A stretch of DNA of 39,257 nucleotides, taken from JBHJGU01 sp050331475. Its GTDB lineage: Bacteria > Pseudomonadota > Alphaproteobacteria > Caulobacterales > Maricaulaceae. The notes under the pieces are model-generated. The model was given only the letters and a program-made list of their open reading frames with translations, did not search any database and had not been told where the DNA came from. The translations under genes were made by a program, and so were the position numbers. The stretch covers positions 1-39,257 of the forward strand of contig JBHJGU010000061.1 in the NCBI GenBank assembly GCA_050331475.1. Reading direction: 5' to 3'. Shown here in pieces: positions 17,588 through 25,693 of the stretch (position 1 is its first letter; each line of letters opens with the position of its first letter).

Positions 17588-19329
17588 AGGGCCGCGGCGC
17601 GCGGCTCCGGACCGGTGTCGGCGTAAACCCCTGCGAGATAGTCCATTTTCGCCCGAGCGCGGCTGAGTTTGCCCGATGGCGTTTGGGGCAACGCGCCGGG
17701 GGGCACCAGAACCACGCTCGCCTCCGACAAGCCTTGGCGTTTCAAGCACGCCGCCACGTCATGAACGAGGCCCGCGCGCGCGGCGGGGTCGGACAGACGC
17801 GCTTGGACCAACACGACCACGGTTTCGCGCTCGCCGTCATCGACGCCAAAGGCGGCCGCGTCCCCGCGACGTAATTGGGGCAACGCCTCCACCTCCCACT
17901 CCAAATCCTGTGGCCAAATATTGCGGCCCTTGAGCAGGATCAGATCCTTCGCCCGCCCGGTGATGACGAGTTCGTCCTGGTCCATGAAGCCCAGATCGCC
18001 AGTGTCGAGCCACCCCTCGGCGTCCAAAACCCGGGCCGTCTCCAGTGGTTTGTCGAAATAACCGCTCATCACCGAGGGGCCTTTGACGAAAACCCGCCCC
18101 ACCCGACCAGGCGCGACTTCACGCCCCTCAGAGTCTCGGAAACTCAGCGTATGCTCGGGCAGAACCCGGCCGCAGCCGACAAAGGTGCGCACACTGGCGT
18201 CAGGCGCGTTGGCGGCCGCGAATTCCACCCGACCCGCATCCAACGCCTGGCGAGAGACCGCATGAAGACTTGGCCCGCGGTCTAACTGAGCGAATGACAC
18301 CGCCAGAGTGGTTTCCGCCAATCCGTAGCTGGGCACAAACGCTTCCCGGCGGAACCCGAACGGCGCGAACGTCTCGGCGAAATCATCGAGCACGCGCGCG
18401 CGCACCATGTCCCCGCCGATGCCCGCAGCCCGCCAACTGGACAAATCCAAGCCGGTGGGCTTCGCACGGGCCGCCTGGCGGACGCAGAGTTCATAGCCGA
18501 ACGTCGGGCTGTAGGCCAAAGTGGCGCGGTTCTGCGACAGAATTTTCAACCAGATGAGCGGTCTGCGGGCGAAATCCCGCGTTTTGACGAAATCGACGCT
18601 CAAACCGGCGCACAACGGGGTGAGCAGAAAGCCCACCAATCCCATGTCGTGATAGGGCGGCAGCCAAGAGGCGGCGCGATCGTTGTTCCGCCCCACGAGC
18701 CCGGAGCGCATGATACCGCTGGTGTTCGCCATCAACGCATTTTGGGAGATTTCAATGCCCGCGGGCGATCGCGTTGAGCCTGAAGAATACTGCAAATACG
18801 CGATATCATCGCCTTGAACCGCGATTTCAGGACACGGATCGGCGGGCAACTCGGCGAACGCCTCCGCGGAGCCAAGGAATTTTAACCGCAACCCCTCAGC
18901 GGCTTCGCGCAATAACGGCTCAAGCGCCGCTGGCCCGATGGCGGCCTGAGCCTTGGCGTCAACGATCCGCCGGCGCAAACCCTCAATGTATTCGCTTTGC
19001 TCGCCGAACAGCACCGGGATTGGCGCGGGCGCGGGTAACAAGCCCGCATACTGACATGCCATAAAATTGATGACGAAGTCCCGGTCGGTGTCCGCGAGCA
19101 GAATTACGCGATCGCCAGGAACCAGGCCAAGCCGGACAAACCGCCCCGCGTGCGTCCGCGCGCGCTCCGCCAACTCGCGATAGCTCAAAACATCAGCTAA
19201 TTCGCCCCGCGCGGTGTGGAAATTCAGCCCTCGCTCACCCTGAGCCACATAATCCAACGCTTCTTTCAAGGACGCGAAACCGCCAGGACAAAACGGCTGC
19301 AAAGAACAAAGCGTGGGCGTGGGCTGCAT
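17584..19329 (-). CDS. aasR: Fatty acyl-AMP ligase/acyl-ACP synthetase of the sphingolipid locus (AasR-like)
   Basis: A 581-residue adenylate-forming enzyme of the FAAL type. SYRELAERA opens the domain, the AMP-binding loop YSSGSTRSPAG lies at 181-191, TGDLGFMDQDELVITGRAKDLI holds the hinge Asp, and QTPSGKLSRAR near the end carries the catalytic Lys. It should activate a fatty acid and load it on the dedicated acyl carrier protein encoded divergently at 19642. ATG 19329 is preceded by AGGA with nine bases spacing; an upstream ATG 19359 has no site, and the frame open to 19656 crosses the promoter region. It forms an overlapping pair with the cerR-like gene. Confidence 0.83.
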   Translation of the reverse strand: MQPTPTLCSLQPFCPGGFASLKEALDYVAQGERGLNFHTARGELADVLSYRELAERARTHAGRFVRLGLVPGDRVILLADTDRDFVINFMACQYAGLLPAPAPIPVLFGEQSEYIEGLRRRIVDAKAQAAIGPAALEPLLREAAEGLRLKFLGSAEAFAELPADPCPEIAVQGDDIAYLQYSSGSTRSPAGIEISQNALMANTSGIMRSGLVGRNNDRAASWLPPYHDMGLVGFLLTPLCAGLSVDFVKTRDFARRPLIWLKILSQNRATLAYSPTFGYELCVRQAARAKPTGLDLSSWRAAGIGGDMVRARVLDDFAETFAPFGFRREAFVPSYGLAETTLAVSFAQLDRGPSLHAVSRQALDAGRVEFAAANAPDASVRTFVGCGRVLPEHTLSFRDSEGREVAPGRVGRVFVKGPSVMSGYFDKPLETARVLDAEGWLDTGDLGFMDQDELVITGRAKDLILLKGRNIWPQDLEWEVEALPQLRRGDAAAFGVDDGERETVVVLVQARLSDPAARAGLVHDVAACLKRQGLSEASVVLVPPGALPQTPSGKLSRARAKMDYLAGVYADTGPEPRAAAL

Positions 19330-19641
19330 AAGGCGGAGTCCTAAGTTGACCTCCCGCATCCGGTTCTCGACCGGGCGCGGAGACTCGCCGAGCGGAAGGC
19401 TCGCGCGGTCTCGAGGATGAAACAGGGGGGATTGATTACAGCATGACGCGGGGCGATCAAGCGCACACGGAACATTTGCGCTCTTGTGAAAACAGGTCAA
19501 CACGCTTATCGGAGCCCGCTTGACGATGACCGCGCCGCGAAGTTTCGTCGCGCATTGGGGTTGGCGCACCGTCGCGGTGCGGTTAGTCAGAGAAATTAGG
19601 CCGCGTGCGGGCGCGGCGCGTTTCGTGAGGGGCGTAGAACG
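19330..19641. promoter_or_regulatory. Divergent intergenic region of the sphingolipid locus
   Basis: These 312 bases hold no gene I can support. They must carry the promoters for the minus-strand aasR-cerR pair and for the plus-strand acp-spt operon. The clearest internal structure is a perfect inverted repeat at 19566-19580, GCACCG-tcg-CGGTGC, about 60 bases before the acp start, possibly an operator. AGGGG nine bases before ATG 19642 is the acp ribosome site. No confident -35/-10 pair was found. Confidence 0.5.
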
Positions 19642-19917
19642 ATGAATGGAGCTCAAGCCGCCGCCGACCCCGGCGACGGGCAGGTTCTAAGGGTGGTCAG
19701 CGAAGCGCTCGAGCGTTTTCGTCGGCCCGATCAGTCGGTTCGCCCGGACACCGACATCATGGCCGATCTGGACATCGATTCAGTGGCCGTGATGGATGTG
19801 ATGATGGAGTTGGAGGATACGTTTGATATCTCCGTCCCCTTAGAAGTCATCCCGCGCATTCGCACTGTCGCCGACCTGGCGGCGGAAATTGAAGCCATTC
19901 GTTCGGAGGGGCGATAA
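19642..19917 (+). CDS. acpR: Dedicated acyl carrier protein of the sphingolipid locus (AcpR-like)
   Basis: A 91-residue acidic four-helix acyl carrier protein. DLDIDSVAVMD contains S47, the expected phosphopantetheine attachment serine, in a DSx context, and EDTFDISVPLEVI is the typical helix II-III region. In Caulobacter a dedicated ACP beside spt supplies the acyl group for long-chain base formation. The TAA stop shares one base with the ATG of the serine palmitoyltransferase gene, so the two are tightly coupled, which fits direct delivery of acyl-ACP to that enzyme. Symbol by analogy with the Caulobacter gene. Confidence 0.87.
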   Translation: MNGAQAAADPGDGQVLRVVSEALERFRRPDQSVRPDTDIMADLDIDSVAVMDVMMELEDTFDISVPLEVIPRIRTVADLAAEIEAIRSEGR

Positions 19918-21134
19918 TGGCCGTACTCGATCGGTTTAATACGCTTGCCAACTCGTATCGGTTCCTGGACCAAAGCGGGGGCAATCCGTTTAATGTGGTT
20001 TGGGACGAGGTGCGCTCACCCACAGAGGGCGTCGCTAACGGGGCGTCAAAAGTTCTCGTTGGCACCAACAACTATCTGGGGCTGACGTTCTCGGAAGCTT
20101 GCATTGAGGCTGGCGTCGAAGCGCTGCGCGCGTCCGGCACGGGCACCACAGGTTCGCGCATCGCCAACGGCACGTTTGGCGACCACATTGCGTTGGAGCA
20201 AGCGATCGCGGAGTTTTACGGCTGCGAGCACGCGATGGTGTTCTCGACCGGCTTCCAGGCCAATCTTGGCGTCATCGCCACAGTAGCGGGTCCGGACGAT
20301 ACGATCCTGATCGACTCCGACAGCCATGCGAGCATTTACGACGCCTGTAAGCTGAGCCAGGCGACAATTTTGCGCTTCCGCCACAATGATGCGAAAGACT
20401 TAGACAACCGCTTGCGCCGGCTTGGCGATGGGGGCGGAACTAAGGTGATCGTCACCGAAGGCATCTACTCGATGTTGGGCGACACAGCGCCGCTCGACGA
20501 ATTGGTTGACGTCAAAAATAATCGCGGTGCGGCGATGATCGTCGACGAGGCGCACTCGTTGGGCGTTCTGGGTCGGCGCGGGGCCGGTCTCGTCGAAAAA
20601 TACGGCCTCGAAGACCAGGTCGAATTCATCACCGGCACGTTCTCGAAAAGCTTGGGCGCGGTCGGCGGCTTTTGCGTGTCTTCACTGAAAGAATTCGAAG
20701 CCATGCGGGTCTCCAGCCGAGCCTATATGTTCTCAGCTTCTTTGCCGCCCTCCACGATTGCGACGGTGCGCGCGGCCCTTGAGGAGATGAAATCGCGCCC
20801 CGAACTGCGCGCGCGTCTGCAGCGCAACATCGACACGCTCTATTACGGTCTCGCTGAGGCCGGCTTTGAAGTCGGCCCGGAGCCAAGCCCGATTGTCGCC
20901 GTGCGTGTCGCCAGCCCTGAGATCGCTATTGACACCTGGCGGCGGCTGTTTGACGCGGGCTTCTACGTGAACCTTGCACTGTCCCCGGCGACGCCGGGGG
21001 GCATTTCGCTGTTGCGCTGCAGCGTTAGTGCGGCCCACGAGGTCAGCCAACTCCAAGAACTTGTGAGGTGTTTGACCGAGGCGGCCTTGGCGAACGGGGC
21101 GCTGCGCCCGAAAGTCGCCGCGGTGGCGGAATAG
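19917..21134 (+). CDS. spt: Serine palmitoyltransferase (alpha-oxoamine synthase)
   Basis: A 405-residue PLP enzyme of the fold-type I alpha-oxoamine synthase family, at the usual length. GTTGSRIANGTFGDHIALE (76-94), H137 in DSDSHAS (ring-stacking His), D210-E-A-H213-S, and K244 in GTFSKSLGAVGG (Schiff-base Lys) are all present. It condenses serine with an acyl thioester to 3-oxo-sphinganine, the first committed step of sphingolipid synthesis. KBL or AONS are the alternatives by fold, but the adjacent dedicated ACP, acyl-ACP synthetase, cerR-like and bcerS-like genes favour SPT strongly. Its start overlaps the ACP stop, with GGAGGGG five bases upstream. Confidence 0.92.
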   Translation: MAVLDRFNTLANSYRFLDQSGGNPFNVVWDEVRSPTEGVANGASKVLVGTNNYLGLTFSEACIEAGVEALRASGTGTTGSRIANGTFGDHIALEQAIAEFYGCEHAMVFSTGFQANLGVIATVAGPDDTILIDSDSHASIYDACKLSQATILRFRHNDAKDLDNRLRRLGDGGGTKVIVTEGIYSMLGDTAPLDELVDVKNNRGAAMIVDEAHSLGVLGRRGAGLVEKYGLEDQVEFITGTFSKSLGAVGGFCVSSLKEFEAMRVSSRAYMFSASLPPSTIATVRAALEEMKSRPELRARLQRNIDTLYYGLAEAGFEVGPEPSPIVAVRVASPEIAIDTWRRLFDAGFYVNLALSPATPGGISLLRCSVSAAHEVSQLQELVRCLTEAALANGALRPKVAAVAE

Positions 21135-21170
21135 TCGAACCACGGTCGGCGTAAAAAAAGGACGGTCGCC

Positions 21171-22004
21171 ATGAAGGTGCTGATGCTGCGGTATTGGTCC
21201 GGTCGCGCCCATGATTTGGGACGCATGTCGCTGGGTCGTTTGACGCGGACGTTTTTCAGCTATCCGGCGATTGCGACTTATATGGCGATCGCCGCCGGCT
21301 GCCTGGGCTATGTGGCCTGGCGGCCGGGATCGGTTTGGGCGCTCGCCGCCGCCGCAATCGCGGCGAGCTTGGTCTACCCGCTGGCGTGGTATTTGCTGCA
21401 CCGGTTCGTGCTCCATGGGCGGTGGCTTTATAAGATCCCCCAAATGGCGGCGTTATGGAAACGCATCCATTTCGATCACCACCAAGACCCGCTTGATCTG
21501 CGGGTGTTGTTTGGCGGGCTGCACACGACCTTGCCGACGATCGTTCTGATCACTGCGCCGATTGGCTGGGCCATTGGCGGGCCATCCGGCGCGGCCATGG
21601 CGACGGCGGTCGCTTTGCTCACGACCTGCTTTTACGAATTCGTGCATTGCGTTCAGCACTTGAACCATTTGCGCGATTGGGCGTGGCTGCGCGAGATGAA
21701 GCGGCTCCACCAAGCCCACCACTACCATTCCGAACAGGGGAATTTTGGCATCACCGATTTCTTCTGGGATCGCGTGTTCGGCACCTATTACAACAGCGCC
21801 AAAGACGAACCCCGCAGCCCGACCGTGTTTAATCTTGGCTATACGGCGGAAGAGGCCAAGCGTTACCCCTGGGTGCTCGAGCTGTCCGGCGGTGAGCGTC
21901 GGGACGACGGACCGCGGGCGGCGTCGCGCCAAGGGGTGAACGCTCGGACGCCCGCGGATACTGGTGCAGGTCCAAGTGCGGACGTGGAGAAGTCGGCTGC
22001 GTGA
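21171..22004 (+). CDS. Fatty acid hydroxylase/sterol desaturase superfamily membrane enzyme
   Basis: A 277-residue membrane diiron enzyme. Membrane segments lie near 34-50, 54-75 and 118-158. The His clusters of PF04116 are all present: H77-x4-H82, H100-x2-H103-H104, H159-x3-H163-x2-H166, and H180-x2-H183-H184 with H186. Family members hydroxylate sphingoid bases at C4 (Sur2), acyl chains of ceramides at C2 (FA2H) or sterols. Placement between spt and the ceramide synthase frame makes a sphingoid-base or ceramide hydroxylase likely (inference). AAGGA eight bases before ATG 21171 is a good ribosome site. Its TGA overlaps the next GTG start as GTGA. Confidence 0.82.
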   Translation: MKVLMLRYWSGRAHDLGRMSLGRLTRTFFSYPAIATYMAIAAGCLGYVAWRPGSVWALAAAAIAASLVYPLAWYLLHRFVLHGRWLYKIPQMAALWKRIHFDHHQDPLDLRVLFGGLHTTLPTIVLITAPIGWAIGGPSGAAMATAVALLTTCFYEFVHCVQHLNHLRDWAWLREMKRLHQAHHYHSEQGNFGITDFFWDRVFGTYYNSAKDEPRSPTVFNLGYTAEEAKRYPWVLELSGGERRDDGPRAASRQGVNARTPADTGAGPSADVEKSAA

Positions 22005-23149
22005 GCCGGAGCGGACCGCCTGCGCTTGCGGTGCGGCCCGTTGAAAGCCGCGCCGAGCAAACCGCTTTTCTCAGAGTGCCCAGCGCGCTTTACCTCGGCG
22101 CGCGCGGCTATGCGGCGGTGTTGGAGTTCGATCGTCGCGCCAGCCTGAACCCCAAGACCGCGCCCTATTTCGGTCACGCTGAAGCGCGCTATTGGATTGC
22201 CTGGCGCGGATCGACCCCCGTGGGTCGCATCAGCGCGCAATACGACACTTAGGCGATCGAGGCTTATGGACAGCCCATCGGTTTTTTCGGCTTTTTGGAC
22301 GCCGCAGACGACGCAGCGGTGTTTCGCGCTCTGTTCGCGGAAGCGGAGGCTTGGCTGCACGCGAAGGGCGCTCAGATCGCGCGTGGGCCGTTCTCCCACT
22401 CCATCAACGAAGAGAGCGGGCTGTTGATCGACGGCTTTGAGCATCCACCGATGATGATGATGCCCTACCACCCGCCTTACGCCAAAGGCCATGTCGAGGC
22501 GTGTGGCTATCGCAAAGCGAAGGACCTCGAAGCCTGGGACCGTAAGTTGAAAGACCGCCGGCCCATGCGCAAACCGGATCTCAGCGGCGCCGGGGTGCGG
22601 TTGCGCAATCTCAACCCTAAGGATTACCGGGGCGACATTGAACGGGTCATGGCCGTGTTCAACGACGCCTGGGCGGGCAATTGGGGCTTCGTGCCGTTTA
22701 CCGCAGATGAGATCGCCCACCTCGCCCAATCGCTGCGTCCGATCCTATCGCCGGACTTGATGGTGATTGCGGAGCAAGACGACACTCCGGTGGCCATGGT
22801 GATCGTCACCCCCAACATCGCCGAAGCGGTCGCAGACCTGGACGGCAAGCTTTGGCCGTTAGGCTGGGCGAAATTGCTGTATCGGCTTAAGGCCGGACAG
22901 ATTTCGAGCGCGCGCATGCCACTGATGGGCGTGCGCCGATCGCTGCAGAACACGCTTTTAGGGGCGGAGATCGTGCGGGCCATGATCGCAACGGTCGTCG
23001 AGGCGATTGATGCGCGCGTATTTGAGCGTGTGGAGTTGAGTTGGATCCTCGAAGACAACGCGCCGATGCAGGCTTTACTGAAAGTGATGCGAGCGACTCG
23101 GTATAAAACCTATCGTGTTTTTGAAAAATCGTTGTCCGCACCCCATTAA
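22001..23149 (+). pseudogene. bcerS: Bacterial ceramide synthase (bCerS-like GNAT), interrupted by an in-frame TAG
   Basis: From GTG 22001 (overlapping the hydroxylase stop) the frame encodes 83 residues ending GRISAQYDT, then TAG at 22250-22252. The same frame continues without shift as AIEAYGQPIGFFGFLDAADD to TAA 23149, giving a 382-codon gene if the TAG were sense. The two parts join naturally in this GNAT-type family, whose Caulobacter member acylates the long-chain base: ARYWIAWRGSTPVGRISAQ, then GPFSHSINEESGLLIDGFEHPPMMMM. A single substitution such as CAG to TAG would suffice. No strong restart site follows; TTG 22295 would lack the N-terminal quarter. A true null, a sequencing error or amber readthrough are all possible. 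Confidence 0.8.
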
Positions 23150-23183
23150 TCAATCAGGGACCCCGAACCGGAGCGTACACATT

Positions 23184-23747
23184 ATGCCGAGTTTTCGCGC
23201 CTATGGCCGCGTCGCCTCCAGTCTGAGCCTCCTCCTCGCCGCGACCGCCGCAAACGCTGAAAGCGTCCACGACCCGGTCCTTGGCTATTGGCTGACCGAA
23301 GAGCAAGGCGTGGTGGTCGAGTTTTATGAGTGCGATGACGAGGCGCTGTGCGGTCGCATCGCCTGGCTGAAATATCCCTATGACGAAGACACGGGTCGGC
23401 TCAAGCGCGACGCGCTCAACCCCGAGCCCGCTTTACGCGACCGGCCATGGTGCGGGATCACCGTGCTTGACAGCATTGATCACCGCAAAAACGTCAAATG
23501 GGGCGACGGGGTCGTCTACAATCCCGAAGACGGCAATAATTACGGCTTCAAAATGAAGCTCTTGGACGATCGCTTACTGCGCGTCCGCGCGTTTGTCGCC
23601 ATTGGCCTGCTGGGCCGTAGCGAAACCTGGACGCGGCTTGAGGCCGACGGGAACTGGATGTGCCCACAGGCCGAAGATGTCCCCACCCTCGCCCAAGACC
23701 CCGCGGCCGAGAGCGCCGACCCTGATGCGCAAGGCGATCGGTTTTAA
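23184..23747 (+). CDS. DUF2147 family exported protein
   Basis: A 187-residue protein with a signal peptide (residues 1-24, SLSLLLAATAANA). DPVLGYWLTEEQGVVVEFYEC opens the DUF2147 beta-barrel-like domain, followed by LCGRIAWL, the conserved KWGDGVVYNPEDGNNYGFKMKL block, and VRAFVAIGLLGRSETWTR. Family members are small periplasmic or secreted proteins of unknown biochemical function. It follows the bcerS-like frame by 34 bases and may be its operon partner. ATG 23184 is chosen because it gives the signal peptide and follows GGAG; a longer frame lies in the upstream gene. The last 20 residues are Asp/Ala/Pro-rich and look unstructured. Confidence 0.82.
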   Translation: MPSFRAYGRVASSLSLLLAATAANAESVHDPVLGYWLTEEQGVVVEFYECDDEALCGRIAWLKYPYDEDTGRLKRDALNPEPALRDRPWCGITVLDSIDHRKNVKWGDGVVYNPEDGNNYGFKMKLLDDRLLRVRAFVAIGLLGRSETWTRLEADGNWMCPQAEDVPTLAQDPAAESADPDAQGDRF

Positions 23748-23765
23748 GCCCGAAGAGAGCCTGCG

Positions 23766-23786
23766 AACCGGTCGCTTGCGCCGGTT
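23766..23786. terminator. Hairpin between convergent genes
   Basis: AACCGG-t-CGC-tt-GCG-CCGGTT forms a 9-base-pair stem with one bulged base in the 49-base gap between the convergent DUF2147 and radical SAM genes. Position suggests a shared terminator, but no T tract follows on either strand. Confidence 0.4.
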
Positions 23787-23796
23787 GGCCGCGATG

Positions 23797-24897
23797 CTAT
23801 GCCGACGCTAAGACGTTTTGGCGACGTTTAGCCAAGCGTTGGGCGCGAATGTCTTTGACCACGGGACCTAAGTGTTGCTCGAAATACGCATCACATCCGA
23901 TACAGACATTCGCATAGGTCCGACCTTTGGGATCGATGGTTTCTGACTGGGCCTTATAGGTCTCCCGGCTCCAGCCGTCCTGCAGCCCCATGGCCTCGGG
24001 ATCTCCCGCATTGATCGCCTCGAACGCCGGATGACCTTTTAAGCTATCGAGGATCTCCAACAGCGGCTCCTCGGTCAGATTGCCTAACGGCAGCTTGGTT
24101 TTCATGCAGCAAGGAAATACCGCGCCGTCGGGCTCAATCGCGACCTCAGAGCCCGCCCAACCGTGGTTGAGAAAGCCTTTGCCCCCCGCCCAGCGCGCAC
24201 AGAAATTGGTTTCGTAGGTGGCGTTGGAGAGCCCGTTTTTCCACGCCCGTCCGCGAGGCCAAAGCTCGCCGATCCACAGATCCGGCTGGGCGCCAAAAAA
24301 CACAAAGAACGGGCCCTCCTCGACTAAGTAATCCCGCTGTTCAGGCAGATTGACGCGGTGGTCTTTCGCCCCGCCCAGGCTCGCTTCCTCAACGCCGAAT
24401 TTTTCCATCATTCGGCGGACGCGATCCATTAGTTTGAACTTCTTATCGCCTTCGAGACCCACATGGTAATCGTCGATGGAAGCGATGCCGATCATCCACA
24501 TATTGCGTTCCAGCAACTCCTCCAAATGGCGTTCTTGGAGGATGTCGCCGGTCGTCTGCATAGAGAGCCGCGGGCCCGCATCGCCATAGCGCGCTTTCAG
24601 CGCGTCGAGCACGGGGTAGAACAAGGGCTCGCGCACGCTGTCCAGCAAGGGCTCCCCGCCCGCCAGGATCAGCCGGCCCCGGCGGCGCGAAGGCGAGCCG
24701 TCGGGATTAGGACTTGCGGGATCGAGATAGGTGAAATCGTCGGGCAAATTGGCGATGATGCGCTCATAAGCCGCTTGTCCCTCCCCCACCACGCGCGCAA
24801 GTTCGTCGCGCACATAGGGGCGGAACCGGTCGTCATAGCAATGCGCGCACCGCCGATGGCACGCCCAACTCAAAACCCAATAAATGCTTTCCATCAC
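23797..24897 (-). CDS. Radical SAM protein with SPASM-like C terminus
   Basis: A 366-residue radical SAM enzyme. C13-x3-C17-x2-C20 (CHRRCAHC) binds the 4Fe-4S cluster used for SAM cleavage, and LILAGGEPLLD is the GGEP motif that binds SAM. The C-terminal third has extra cysteines, FPCCMKTK and VCIGCDAYF, resembling a SPASM or twitch domain with an auxiliary cluster. Such enzymes modify peptides or small molecules; the substrate cannot be read from the sequence. No precursor peptide gene was seen nearby. It lies 124 bases after the ynjBCD-like operon on the same strand, so it could be cotranscribed. ATG 24897 or 24894 is the start. Confidence 0.85.
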   Translation of the reverse strand: MMESIYWVLSWACHRRCAHCYDDRFRPYVRDELARVVGEGQAAYERIIANLPDDFTYLDPASPNPDGSPSRRRGRLILAGGEPLLDSVREPLFYPVLDALKARYGDAGPRLSMQTTGDILQERHLEELLERNMWMIGIASIDDYHVGLEGDKKFKLMDRVRRMMEKFGVEEASLGGAKDHRVNLPEQRDYLVEEGPFFVFFGAQPDLWIGELWPRGRAWKNGLSNATYETNFCARWAGGKGFLNHGWAGSEVAIEPDGAVFPCCMKTKLPLGNLTEEPLLEILDSLKGHPAFEAINAGDPEAMGLQDGWSRETYKAQSETIDPKGRTYANVCIGCDAYFEQHLGPVVKDIRAQRLAKRRQNVLASA

Positions 24898-25021
24898 CCG
24901 CCTTTTAGCCCGTTTAGCCGTTGTCGGACGCCGATTTGCGCATCCTCGCCGCGACCCTTTGCGCTCTAAACATCATGAAAACCGCTCCAAAGGCCACAGC
25001 CAAGCGGTCACAATCGTTCGC

Positions 25022-25693
25022 TCAACTGTGAGAAGCCCGCTCGGTCAGCGACGTCAGCGCGAGGCTTCGCCCCCCGGCTGCGGCCGCGTCCGCCCCATCA
25101 TGGGTCGCCATGAGACACGGTACGCCTTGCTCGGCGAGCGCTTCGAACACAAAGGCGCGGATCTGCGCGCGCCGCGCGGGATCGAGCTTAGAGAACGGCT
25201 CGTCGAGCAGCACCGCCTCGGGCTCAGCCAGAAGCGTGCGCATGAGGGCGACGCGGGCCCGTTCGCCGCCGGACAAATGCGCCGGATCGCGGGGGCCGTA
25301 GCCCGCCAAGCCGGCGGTCTTCAACGCGGCCTCGATCCGGTCGCGCCGGGCCGCGCCTTTGACCGCCGCGCTCAGCCCGAAGCCGAGGTTTTGAGCAACG
25401 GACAAATGCGGAAACAGAACCGCGTCTTGGAACATCAGCCCCATGCGCCGTTTCTCTGGCGCCACGCCGCTCAAATCCCGACCGTTCAGAACGATCCGCC
25501 CCTGCACCGTAAGCGCTTGCGTGTTCACCCCGGCGAGCCCGGCGAGCAGCGAAGACTTACCCGATCCGCTGGGTCCAGTGAGCGCCACCGTCTCGCCCCG
25601 CCGCACAACCAGGCTGAGCGGCTCAAACAGCGGCGCACCGTTCAAGGTGACGGTCACATCCTCAAGCTGGAGCCCCGCGGCGGCGGCGTTCAT
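25022..25693 (-). CDS. ynjD: ABC transporter ATPase, YnjD-like
   Basis: A 223-residue importer ATPase: Walker A GPSGSGKS (40-47), Q89, signature LSGGE (140-144), Walker B VLLDEP with E165, H198 in THD. FSKLDPARRAQIRAF is typical of the YnjD/ThiQ group. ATG 25693 overlaps the permease stop as ATGA. It energises the YnjC-like permease at the cytoplasmic membrane. The transported solute of YnjBCD systems is not established; distant thiamine-transporter similarity is only a hint. Confidence 0.87.
   Translation of the reverse strand: MNAAAAGLQLEDVTVTLNGAPLFEPLSLVVRRGETVALTGPSGSGKSSLLAGLAGVNTQALTVQGRIVLNGRDLSGVAPEKRRMGLMFQDAVLFPHLSVAQNLGFGLSAAVKGAARRDRIEAALKTAGLAGYGPRDPAHLSGGERARVALMRTLLAEPEAVLLDEPFSKLDPARRAQIRAFVFEALAEQGVPCLMATHDGADAAAAGGRSLALTSLTERASHS

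Noticed and set aside
22256..22440. Alternative frames around the TAG in the bcerS-like gene, as evidence of a frameshift
   Set aside because: Family-like sequence continues in the same frame on both sides of the TAG, so a nonsense codon and not a frameshift explains the break.
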